This document shows, one piece after another, positions 53,263 through 61,618 of a DNA stretch of 64,000 nt. The notes below the pieces were generated by a model. The model saw nothing but the letters and a program-made list of their open reading frames with translations. It did not search any database and was not told where the DNA came from. Made by a program: the position numbers and the translations under genes. Position 1 is the stretch's first letter. Every line of letters begins with the position of its first letter. Source of the DNA: CALJFL01 sp039964455 (GTDB lineage Bacteria > Pseudomonadota > Gammaproteobacteria > Pseudomonadales > Halieaceae); assembly GCA_039964455.1 (NCBI GenBank), contig JBDVXK010000010.1:186001-250000 (forward strand). The letters run 5' to 3'.

Positions 53263-55129
53263 GCCGGCTCTTTTCTTACTCCTGACAATCTTCGCAGCAC
53301 TGGCTAGCGCTGCCGATTCGCCCACGCCCACCACTGACCCGGATAGTATGCAGGCTATAAATGCGGCCCGTGCAGCGCGTGAGTCACTACCGGGGCGCGC
53401 CCATTATGAGAAAGCCTGTGCCGTATGCCATAACGGTAATGTAGCCAAGGCGCCTCACCGCGATATGGTCGGCTTGCTCACCGTAGATGCCATCTTGAAT
53501 ATTATCGAAAACGGCATAATGAAGGAGCAGGCCTCCTCGTTTACTGCCAAAGAGCGCATTGAGCTGGCGGAATATCTTAGCGGGGAAGAACTTGGCCAGG
53601 TGCGGCACACAATTCCCAGTTGCCCTAAAACGATCGCGTATAAAGAGTCGGCGGCCACTTCTGGCAGTAACTGGGGTATTCAACCCGCTAACACGCGCAC
53701 CATTTCTGCTAGCGCCGGCGGTATAAGCAGCGAGAATGTCTCATCCCTTAAACCCAAATGGACGCTCGCTATGCCGGGAGCATCGCGTATGCGTTCGCAA
53801 CCCTTACTGGCCGGAGGTCTGATATTTCTTGGTTCCCATAGCGGCATCGTCCATGCACTAGATCAGGACACAGGGTGTGAAGTGTGGTCGTTTCAGGCAT
53901 CCGGTGAGGTGAGGACGGGCATTGTGCTGGACGACTCCGGGAAGGCACCACTTCTGTACTTCGGCGACGTTCTGGCCAATGTGTATGGGGTTGATGCGCG
54001 CAGTGGAGAGTTGGTCTGGCGTATGCGCGCGGATGATCACCCGAATGCAACGATCACCGGTACCCCTACGCCGTACAAGGGCGCCGTGTTTGTGCCCGTT
54101 TCGTCTTTAGAGGTAAGCCTTGCAGCGAATCCTCAATACGAGTGCTGCACGTTCAGAGGTTCTGTTGTTGCGCTTGATGGGCAGACGGGTGCGCTGAACT
54201 GGAAAACCTACACGATCCCGGACGAACCCAGGGTCACTGGCAAAAATCCGATTGGCACCAATATTATCGGACCCTCAGGGGCAGTGGTTTGGAACAGCCC
54301 CTCTATTGATAGTAAAAACAATCAGCTGTTTATTGGCACGGGTGAGAATATGTCCTCGCCGGCGAGCCTTACCAGTGACGCAATGATTGCTATGGATCTA
54401 ACAACAGGCAAGATTAACTGGGTGTTTCAGGCGACTGAGAATGACGTATGGAACGCTGCCTGTGATACCGACTTTCCGGAAAACTGTCCTGTCGAGAATG
54501 GCCCTGACTTTGATTTTGGCGGCGCGACTATCGTTGTTGAGACCACCAGGCATGGCCGACTAGTGATTGCGGGCCAGAAGTCTGGATTCGTCCATGCCAT
54601 CAAGCCGAAATCGGGTGAACTCGTGTGGCAAACCCGCGTGGGACGCGGTGGTATTCAAGGGGGTATCCATTTTGGAATTGCGGCCTCAGGAGAAACTTTG
54701 CTGGTCCCGATCAGCGACATGGGTGACGGCCGGTCCTACCCCACCCCGGACAAGCCCGGCATGAATGCGTTAGACGCCAACTCCGGAGAGATACTTTGGA
54801 CCACATTGCATGAAGACAATTGTGGCGAAAGGGCAGGTTGTGATCCAGGTATCTCACAAGTTGTTACCGTCATTGGCGATTTGGTGATTGGCGGTGCGAT
54901 GGATGGAGCCATCAGGGCTTATTCAATAGAAGATGGCAAAGTAGTTTGGGAAATGGATGTAACCACAGCGCCGCATCCCTCGATAACCGGAGATGTGGCA
55001 TTAGGGGGCTCATTTGGTGGCGCTGCAGGGCCGATCGCGTTTGACGGGAAATTATTTATCAGTGCAGGCTATGGCATCTACAACCATATGCCCGGCAATC
55101 TGTTTATGGTGCTTGAGGCGACTCGCTGA
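53255..55129 (+). CDS. PQQ-dependent dehydrogenase with N-terminal cytochrome c
   Basis: 624 residues from the ATG at 53255, which starts a good signal peptide (ASA/AD); an ATG at 53246 is possible. A c-type haem motif C55-A-V-C58-H59 sits near the N-terminus in a small cytochrome domain (about 40-125). It is followed by an eight-bladed PQQ propeller with repeated ALDxxTG strands (VHALDQDTGCEVWSF, VYGVDARSGELVWRM, VALDGQTGALNWKTY). A vicinal Cys pair (YECCTFRG, about 295) is the disulfide of PQQ alcohol dehydrogenases. The order cytochrome-then-PQQ resembles polyvinyl-alcohol dehydrogenase. It oxidises an alcohol in the periplasm and passes electrons through its haem. Substrate unknown. Confidence 0.9.
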   Translation: MFKPALFLLLTIFAALASAADSPTPTTDPDSMQAINAARAARESLPGRAHYEKACAVCHNGNVAKAPHRDMVGLLTVDAILNIIENGIMKEQASSFTAKERIELAEYLSGEELGQVRHTIPSCPKTIAYKESAATSGSNWGIQPANTRTISASAGGISSENVSSLKPKWTLAMPGASRMRSQPLLAGGLIFLGSHSGIVHALDQDTGCEVWSFQASGEVRTGIVLDDSGKAPLLYFGDVLANVYGVDARSGELVWRMRADDHPNATITGTPTPYKGAVFVPVSSLEVSLAANPQYECCTFRGSVVALDGQTGALNWKTYTIPDEPRVTGKNPIGTNIIGPSGAVVWNSPSIDSKNNQLFIGTGENMSSPASLTSDAMIAMDLTTGKINWVFQATENDVWNAACDTDFPENCPVENGPDFDFGGATIVVETTRHGRLVIAGQKSGFVHAIKPKSGELVWQTRVGRGGIQGGIHFGIAASGETLLVPISDMGDGRSYPTPDKPGMNALDANSGEILWTTLHEDNCGERAGCDPGISQVVTVIGDLVIGGAMDGAIRAYSIEDGKVVWEMDVTTAPHPSITGDVALGGSFGGAAGPIAFDGKLFISAGYGIYNHMPGNLFMVLEATR

Positions 55130-55259
55130 AGCCAAATAGAGACCCCAAAGACTGGAAGCGACGGTGGTCGTGGCTCACAGATTTGCAGAAATGTGTATCT
55201 CCTTCAGCTTTATAAGGCTAAGAGCTCTTGGACTATCTGTTTCTCGCCTTTGATATTTC

Positions 55260-56426
55260 TTATTCCTTCAGGCTTAGCAACCATCGTTGTAGAGCAGCGA
55301 AATCTCCTGGATTGCTGTCTGGATAAGCTCTCATCAAAGCATCTATATCATTGAGATATTTATGCACATTCCGTGGTTCCAGAAAGTGTACATCGACTTG
55401 ATCAGTGCATTTTTTCGTCATAATGCACTCCGAAATCGACTTGCCAGCCTCCTGCGAAAAGTGCATCCCGTCGGTAAAGAATGGGCGCTCAATACCAATA
55501 GGCTCCAGAATTATGCCGGGATTACTCTCGATACCCGCTACTCGAAAAGGAGCATCGTAGCCGCTGACTGCTTCTACAACTCTTCGCTGCCAGGTCAAAT
55601 AGTCCTCCCACTTACCTGCAGATTCTACAGATGTCATCACACTGCCGTGAAATGGGGATATCAGAAAAACTGTCTCAATTTGATTGGCCTGCAAAAAGCT
55701 GAGTAACTTGTCGAACTCTTCAAAATTAAGTATCCCGGATTCGTCAAGAAACTCTCTCGATCTCCTTTTATTAACAAAAGAGTACAGCCACTTAGTATCT
55801 TTCTCGGGTAAATAAAACCATGTTCCATCAGACATATAGACAGTATTTGAAGACATGTCGTCGAAAGACGAACGAACCGATTCGATAAGGGAGTCGACCG
55901 AGAGCAGGCTGGTAAAATGGTCTCTACCCCTCTGCTTCCAATTGGCGAAGGTGTCCGACCTCGAATACATGGAGTTACGTAGGCGCTGGGCAGCGAAACC
56001 GTCTCTAGTCTGACCAGCATTCTCCTGGCGAAACATAGAGTAGTCCAGTGCAATCAAGGCTGAACGAAGAGGATTGATGGCCTGGGCATGTTCGACCATG
56101 AGCCTCAGTTCGCGCATCCAAATTCCCGGTAGTGCCGCGTTGTAGCCGGTGCTCCCTTCTCTTGTGGGAGGCAGGCTGGCCGCGCGGGAGCTGCCTATCA
56201 CTATATGCTCGGCGCGCATGTGCTCCAGGGCATAAGGCTTGTGAAGTCTCATATTATTAGTGATCTTTAATCTACTAAAAGATGAGTCTCCACCTGTATG
56301 CGAAAATATTCCGTACGGGTCGGTGATATAGGAAAATGTAGCTAGGCAGAGAGCCAGTAGCAATGTTGCCCCGGAGAATCGGCACAAGTAAGCGTGATGA
56401 TTTGTGGAGTCCTCAAATGCGGGCAT
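55260..56426 (-). CDS. Membrane-anchored SGNH-like hydrolase or acetyl-transfer protein
   Basis: 388 residues. One N-terminal membrane helix (about 17-35), then YGIFSHTGGDSSF. SGNH-like features: HIVIGSSRAASLP (Ser after GxS), ALIALDYSMF, and near the end FTDGMHFSQEAG (Asp/His pair). Such proteins work with MBOAT or acyltransferase-3 proteins in polysaccharide O-acetylation; an acyltransferase-3 gene lies at 62.9 kb. It is divergent from the channel-like gene at 56601 (174-base gap). The exact role is not certain. Confidence 0.72.
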   Translation of the reverse strand: MPAFEDSTNHHAYLCRFSGATLLLALCLATFSYITDPYGIFSHTGGDSSFSRLKITNNMRLHKPYALEHMRAEHIVIGSSRAASLPPTREGSTGYNAALPGIWMRELRLMVEHAQAINPLRSALIALDYSMFRQENAGQTRDGFAAQRLRNSMYSRSDTFANWKQRGRDHFTSLLSVDSLIESVRSSFDDMSSNTVYMSDGTWFYLPEKDTKWLYSFVNKRRSREFLDESGILNFEEFDKLLSFLQANQIETVFLISPFHGSVMTSVESAGKWEDYLTWQRRVVEAVSGYDAPFRVAGIESNPGIILEPIGIERPFFTDGMHFSQEAGKSISECIMTKKCTDQVDVHFLEPRNVHKYLNDIDALMRAYPDSNPGDFAALQRWLLSLKE

Positions 56427-56490
56427 AGTTTAGTCTCTCCCATGACCTGTTCGATGGTCAAGCAGATTGGACTCGACTGACCACTGACTC

Positions 56491-56518
56491 TTGGCCGGCT
56501 AAAATTGGTTGTTATACA
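56491..56518 (+). promoter_or_regulatory. Candidate sigma70 promoter of the channel operon
   Basis: TTGGCC, 16-base spacer, TATACA. It lies 83 bases upstream of the channel ATG in the only intergenic space, and a ribosome-binding site (GGGAG) lies 9-10 bases before that ATG. Weak match at -35. Confidence 0.35.
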
Positions 56519-56600
56519 CGGAAAATCAACTCCTACTCCGGGAAAAACAAGCTAGACTGTAGATAATAATAAAGAGTGTCGTCTTAGGGAGTTAATAAGA

Positions 56601-59600
56601 ATGAGGGAATGCTTGCCAAGGATAGGCCTTCTTTCGCTTGTGGCACTAGTATTGACATGTCATCAAGCGCTTGCCGAAGAGTCCAAGAAGCCGCCTGTTA
56701 AGATAAATGAGACTTTTGAAATACTTGGCTGTAGTGACGGTTGTACCTATCACTCGTTTATTACAGCACTTGATGCGGCTGTGCCGGAAATAAAGTTATC
56801 TCACAAGAAAAGTGGAGGCAGTAAAGAGAATGTAGAGACACTAAATGACGGGAAGGCGGAATTTGCAATAGTACAGGCAGATGCGCTTTATAACGGCTAT
56901 AGGGGGCAAGAGGGGGTACGTAAAGCGATTGGCTACAGCGCCTTGCTTCCACTTTTCCCCAACTATGTTCAACTTCTCGCGAGGCGCGATAGTGGGATAG
57001 AAGAATTCGATGACTTGAAGGGTAAGCGGGTCGGTATCGGTAAAGAGGGCTCTGGCAGCCAAACCAATGCCATGAAAATACTGAACCTGGCTAACCTGGA
57101 TGTCGAGCAGGATATCGTCAAGGTAGAGAAATCGAGTAAGGAAGCCTTAGACCTTTTTAAACGAGATAAAGTACCCGCCGAGGCGAAGCTGGATGCACTG
57201 TTTGTAACCGGTAAGCTGCGAGTACCTGAGGAATCTGGCGATTATTACCATGTGGCAATACCTGAGAAATATATTGTCCAGCTAATTAAGACGCCTTATT
57301 ACACTAGTGTTAATTCACCGGACCTTCTTAACATGGAAGACTCCGAAGACCCGATGTTACATTTTAGTGCAAAAATGCCCTCCCTAACTGCGTATCTCGT
57401 CGCTTCGGACAAGGCGGCCAAAAGCCATGGCGATAAAATCGAGACACTCATAAGAGCGGTTGCAAAGTCTTGGCAGGATATTAAGTGGGAGGGTCTGTCG
57501 ACAGCGCGAGACCCAAGAACAGATTTCAAGCGAACAGATAATCCGGTTATTCCCTATCATCCCGCAACGCGTAAAGTGCTTGCTGAGCTTGGCTACGATG
57601 CCGGCATAGAGACGATAAATATCTATGGGGGAAGTCTGGGGGGGACATACAACAAATTTATTGACGTGGTGAACGTTGAAGACAGAAAACGTGACGTACT
57701 ACATATTAAAACTGGGGGAAGCAAAGCCAATCTAGCAGAGTTGGCTAAGAGGGGTAAATCAGAAAATCCCTGCTTGCGTGAATCGGCGCAAGAGCAAGTT
57801 TGTTTTGCCATAGTACAGGACGACGCCGCATACAAAGAGTACTACGGGAAAAGCAACGTATTTACACGACTTCTATGGAGAGTAGACTACTTACGCAAGC
57901 AATTCGGACCAGGTTTCCGTGCGGTATTACCTCTCTTCCCTAACTATGTTCAGGTACTCGTGGCGCAGGATAGTGGTATTGGAACGCTAGATGACCTGGT
58001 AGGGAAGAGCGTTGGAATAGGAGCAGCAGGGTCAGCCACATTTAGCAATGCCAAAGATGTGCTTGAGGAGTCCAAAATACCTTGGGAAAGTTTCGAGCAC
58101 GTGGCGAGTGGCGAGGGAATAAAACGATTAAAAATGAAGGTTAGCGAAAATGGCGTCCAGCCATTGGATGCACTCTTCGTCACGGGTATGCTGCGAATCC
58201 CGCCAGAGGATGGGGCCTACCGCCATTTAGCTATACCCGAGGATACACTGAATAAACTCACCAATTTGGAAGAAAAGCCATACTATGAAAAGATCACTTC
58301 GCCCGATGAGCTAACGAATTTTAAAGCTCCGATGCTTTCACTGACAGCCTATCTTGTAGCATCCGACCATGCATCCCCCGACGAAATAAAAACAATAATC
58401 AAGTCGTTAACTCGTTCCTGGAAAACACTCGAAACGGATTACAAATGGCGGCTAAAAAATCTGGAAGATGTTGGTACAAGAAAACCTATTCCATTTCATC
58501 CGGTGACAAATAAAGTATTGGCAGAGTCGAATTATGTGACTCCTGAGAAGATTTTCTTACCTGTACTTTTGCGACTTGGCGCAGTGATTTTAATACTCCT
58601 TTTGGTACTCAGATGGATGCACAAAGATAGCTATAATCGACTGGGTCAAGAAGCGCATATAAAAGCGATCTTGTTAGACCGATTCAGTCCTTGGATTGCA
58701 GCTATTTGCATTGCCGCGGCCTTCGTTACCTTCCTGGTTGTCGTTATAGTCATCGTGACGTGGGCCGAGGGGGCGCTTTCATCACGCTCCAATGTCCATA
58801 ATAATTTCGTAAAGCTGGATATCAAGGACAGTATTCTCTGGATTTTTACGTTTATGGCTACGGGTTATGAGAATGACGTATACCCGGTTAGTATTTTCTC
58901 AAAGATTGTCGTTGCTATTGCTGCAATGGTCGGCCTTGTTGCTCCTTTTGCACTTGCTTATTCAGGAGTATCGAAATTACTTGAACAGCGCTTTAGTCGA
59001 TTAAGCGGCGATTCAGCCTTTTCACATTTGACAGATCATGTGCTTATTTGCGGATGGAATGCAAAAGTTAAGTACTTGATATGGACTCTCACAGGCGAAG
59101 ATGCCCCTTCGAAAAAGCAAGTCGTTGTGGTAGCAGATATTGAAGGCCAAAAACCTCTCACTCACTTCAACTTTGACAAGGATTTGGTAAGTTACTGTCG
59201 AGGAGATTCTGCAGACAGTGCCGTTTTAGATAGAGCTAATGCAAAAGACGCCTCTCTGGCGATCGTAGTAGCGGATGACGGAAAACTGGCAACTAATAAT
59301 CTAGGCAGTGCTTTAACGGTACTTGCGTTACGGCGTAAAAATCCAGACATCTTTATAGCGAGTGAGTTGGACAGTGAGAAAAACAGATTATTCTTTGACG
59401 CATCGGGAAGTGACGCAACTGTAGACTCACAGTTCTTGTCTGACCGATTGCTAACTCTTTCCTGCCTTTTTCCCTACCTATCCGATTTTGTTCTCGATGC
59501 TATTACTCACGATGAATATTCAGAATTCTATAGCCAGTCGGTTGATGAGTTATGCAAAAAATTTGGCATTGATGAAGTGATACCCACCTTGGCGGAGCTG

Positions 59601-60650
59601 CAGGATATCGCCCACTTTCGGGGCTTGAATATCATGGGGGCAGAAAGGGCTGATGATAAACACGATATACCAGCTGTAAGATCCGGTAATGCAAAAGAAC
59701 AATCATTCAACTTACTACTTTCTAATAAGGAAATGTGTGAAACGCTTTCCAGAGAGGATACTGTTGTCATTGCCGCAGATGACCTCTTGGCAATTGAAGC
59801 AGAAGGTTATAATTCAGATATGGCCCAGCTCTCACCAGACCCAAGCTGCCTCAGGCTTCTAGGAGAGGCAACTCCTCAGAAGATTCTTATCGTTGGTGAG
59901 CAAACCCGTGCAGAGGGCATAAGAGAGAACCTTGGACTCTCATCGGCCAAACATGACGTGGTGATACTGAGCCCAGGAAAGGAAAGTGAGGCGATAGAAG
60001 AACATCTTCTTGAATTGCTGGTAAGCACGCGCTTTGACTGTGTATTAGTACTCAACGAAGCTTTGGGCATCGACGCACTGTCTGACCAAAAGGCATTCAT
60101 AGGAGATGCCAAAGTTATATTGCGTGTCCAGTTGATTGACAAGCTAAGTCGAGAAAATTCTAAATCCGAGGAATCCGTCTACCTTCCAAAAATAGTCGCT
60201 GAGATTAATCAACAAAAGAACCGGCGACTACTTGTTGAAGCCGGGGCGACCACAATCGTTCCAAGTTTGCTGACTACGGCAAGATTTTTGACTAAGTTGG
60301 TTTACGGCAGAGGCTATGTATATCGTCTGATCGTAACCTTGCTGACGATGAGGAAGGGAACTTATTTACGTAGCCTGGTGCTAGAGGAGGGACATCCGCT
60401 TTTGGGGAAGACCTATCTCGAATCGCTGCGTACAATCTTTGAAGATGCAAGGGTCATTGGCTGCCTGCCTAATGATGGAAAGGTAATGTCGGAACTAAGG
60501 AATGACGAAGAAGACTTTGACACCCATTTCGTTATGTCTCCAGCCAAAGAGAGCAGACCGGAGAGTAAGAAACGCGGGCAATTAAGACGTAATGATGCGG
60601 ATAGGCCTCTGTGTGTAGGCGACACTCTTATTGTCATAGGTCTCGACTAA
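56601..60650 (+). CDS. TAXI-TAXI-ion pore-RCK-RCK fusion protein (putative ligand-gated ion channel)
   Basis: 1349 residues. Signal peptide (cleavage near 25). Domain 1 (about 33-330) and domain 2 (about 335-645) are tandem TAXI/NMT1-like ligand-binding domains; each has a KSGGSKEN- or KTGGSKAN-type segment, FAIVQADA or FAIVQDDA, LFPNYVQLLA or LFPNYVQVLV, RDSGIEEFDDL or QDSGIGTLDDL, GIGKEGSG or GIGAAGSA, and DALFVTG followed by a P-Y-Y segment. Membrane helices lie at about 651-672, 697-722 and 766-790. Between the last two is a P-loop with ATGYENDVYP, close to ATVGYGDxxP of RCK-linked K+ channels but with Gly, Tyr, Glu, Asn in the filter. RCK-like domain 1 starts at about 813 (DHVLICGWNAKVKYLIW), domain 2 near 1093 (KILIVGEQTRAEGI). 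Resembles CASTOR/POLLUX-type or GluR0-type design; ligand and ion are unknown. Confidence 0.85.
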   Translation: MRECLPRIGLLSLVALVLTCHQALAEESKKPPVKINETFEILGCSDGCTYHSFITALDAAVPEIKLSHKKSGGSKENVETLNDGKAEFAIVQADALYNGYRGQEGVRKAIGYSALLPLFPNYVQLLARRDSGIEEFDDLKGKRVGIGKEGSGSQTNAMKILNLANLDVEQDIVKVEKSSKEALDLFKRDKVPAEAKLDALFVTGKLRVPEESGDYYHVAIPEKYIVQLIKTPYYTSVNSPDLLNMEDSEDPMLHFSAKMPSLTAYLVASDKAAKSHGDKIETLIRAVAKSWQDIKWEGLSTARDPRTDFKRTDNPVIPYHPATRKVLAELGYDAGIETINIYGGSLGGTYNKFIDVVNVEDRKRDVLHIKTGGSKANLAELAKRGKSENPCLRESAQEQVCFAIVQDDAAYKEYYGKSNVFTRLLWRVDYLRKQFGPGFRAVLPLFPNYVQVLVAQDSGIGTLDDLVGKSVGIGAAGSATFSNAKDVLEESKIPWESFEHVASGEGIKRLKMKVSENGVQPLDALFVTGMLRIPPEDGAYRHLAIPEDTLNKLTNLEEKPYYEKITSPDELTNFKAPMLSLTAYLVASDHASPDEIKTIIKSLTRSWKTLETDYKWRLKNLEDVGTRKPIPFHPVTNKVLAESNYVTPEKIFLPVLLRLGAVILILLLVLRWMHKDSYNRLGQEAHIKAILLDRFSPWIAAICIAAAFVTFLVVVIVIVTWAEGALSSRSNVHNNFVKLDIKDSILWIFTFMATGYENDVYPVSIFSKIVVAIAAMVGLVAPFALAYSGVSKLLEQRFSRLSGDSAFSHLTDHVLICGWNAKVKYLIWTLTGEDAPSKKQVVVVADIEGQKPLTHFNFDKDLVSYCRGDSADSAVLDRANAKDASLAIVVADDGKLATNNLGSALTVLALRRKNPDIFIASELDSEKNRLFFDASGSDATVDSQFLSDRLLTLSCLFPYLSDFVLDAITHDEYSEFYSQSVDELCKKFGIDEVIPTLAELQDIAHFRGLNIMGAERADDKHDIPAVRSGNAKEQSFNLLLSNKEMCETLSREDTVVIAADDLLAIEAEGYNSDMAQLSPDPSCLRLLGEATPQKILIVGEQTRAEGIRENLGLSSAKHDVVILSPGKESEAIEEHLLELLVSTRFDCVLVLNEALGIDALSDQKAFIGDAKVILRVQLIDKLSRENSKSEESVYLPKIVAEINQQKNRRLLVEAGATTIVPSLLTTARFLTKLVYGRGYVYRLIVTLLTMRKGTYLRSLVLEEGHPLLGKTYLESLRTIFEDARVIGCLPNDGKVMSELRNDEEDFDTHFVMSPAKESRPESKKRGQLRRNDADRPLCVGDTLIVIGLD

Positions 60651-60655
60651 AATTA

Positions 60656-61180
60656 ATGATAGAAATTTGCCATGATCCAGATCGGTTGCAGGAAATTGTG
60701 CGTTTGCGTCATTTTTGCTGGTCACAGAACTCTTCCGATAGTTCTATCGCGAATAAGGTAGATTGGCAGGATTGCCTTGATCGAGACCCCTCTGCTGTTC
60801 ACTGGGTCATTCTTGATGGCCCAAGAATTGTCGCAAGTGCTCGCTTGAATATCCTCGATGATAAGAGCCAGCTTCCCTATCCAGATGTCTTCAACGCCAT
60901 CGATGTGCCCTGTAAATCCTTCGCTTTTTACTCGCGGCTGGTCGTTGATCCCGATTATCGGTCTAGAGGTTACAGCTTGGCTCTCGACAAAATACGACTG
61001 CAATATATGATCGATAATCGTATAAACTTTGCCCTCGCCACGGCAAGAGGCTGGCGCCTCGGAAAGCTTCGTAATATTGGCTTCAAGGTCGTTGCCCCAG
61101 TGAATAGCGGGGTGGACCCTCGCTGGGACCTGGGTAATGCATCGATAATAACTATAAGAAAAAAGGATATCGTCCTATGA
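60656..61180 (+). CDS. GNAT-family N-acyltransferase in the channel operon
   Basis: 174 residues from the ATG at 60656, 5 bases after the channel stop; a longer frame overlapping the channel gene is less likely. GNAT core: VASARLNILDD, FAFYSRLVVDPDYRSRGYSLALDKI (acetyl-CoA loop R-x-x-G-x-S in place of the usual Q/R-x-x-G-x-G/A), then ATARGWRLGKLRNIGFKVVAP. No clear ribosome-binding site, so translation probably depends on the upstream gene. Its stop overlaps the next start by 4 bases (ATGA). Substrate could be a small molecule, a peptide or a protein; not known. Confidence 0.85.
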   Translation: MIEICHDPDRLQEIVRLRHFCWSQNSSDSSIANKVDWQDCLDRDPSAVHWVILDGPRIVASARLNILDDKSQLPYPDVFNAIDVPCKSFAFYSRLVVDPDYRSRGYSLALDKIRLQYMIDNRINFALATARGWRLGKLRNIGFKVVAPVNSGVDPRWDLGNASIITIRKKDIVL

Positions 61181-61470
61181 TCGAAGAAATCGTATCTGTA
61201 TTGACAGTCGTAGCGACGCTCTCTGTAAAAGGTATAGGAATACCCAGCCAAATAGCGAAGATTCACCGTAACAACTCGATTGAGAATATTTCTATACTAC
61301 ATTTTTCATTATCGTTCACATCTTATGTATTGTGGACTATTCATGGAATTTTTGAAGAAAATTGGGTGATTATCGTGGGTCAGGGAGTGGGGATACTGAC
61401 ATCTGGGATGCTACTATCCCTGATCTTCTACCATCTCGTTAAAGATCGACGACAGTTACAGAAAATGTAG
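61177..61470 (+). CDS. SemiSWEET/PQ-loop-like small membrane transporter
   Basis: 97 residues with three membrane helices, the SemiSWEET unit. The PQ-loop position reads GIPSQIAKIHRNNSIENIS, where the usual P-Q is P-S-Q, followed by LHFSLSFTSYVLWTIHGI, a good match to the second helix with its Trp. SemiSWEETs work as dimers and move sugars across the inner membrane without energy input. It overlaps the GNAT gene by 4 bases, so the three genes are one coupled unit. The basic tail KDRRQLQKM faces the cytoplasm. Confidence 0.8.
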   Translation: MIEEIVSVLTVVATLSVKGIGIPSQIAKIHRNNSIENISILHFSLSFTSYVLWTIHGIFEENWVIIVGQGVGILTSGMLLSLIFYHLVKDRRQLQKM

Positions 61471-61565
61471 AAGGTAGGGGACCAAATTGAGCGTAAATGT
61501 CAGGTCTCAGGACTTCTGAATAATGCTCCTATACGACTGATACAACGCTTTACTTTGCCTCTGCA

Positions 61566-61595
61566 TTGATTTGAGCGGTGGCAGAATAAGATATT
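61566..61595 (+). promoter_or_regulatory. Possible promoter upstream of the GAF/TIR-like gene
   Basis: TTGATT, 18-base spacer, GATATT (or 17 bases to AGATAT), then AAGGA at 61605-61609 before the ATG at 61619. A moderate match in the 148-base gap after the SemiSWEET gene, which would let the TIR-like gene be expressed on its own. Confidence 0.3.
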
Positions 61596-61618
61596 TATGC
61601 GAACAAGGATGCAGATAA

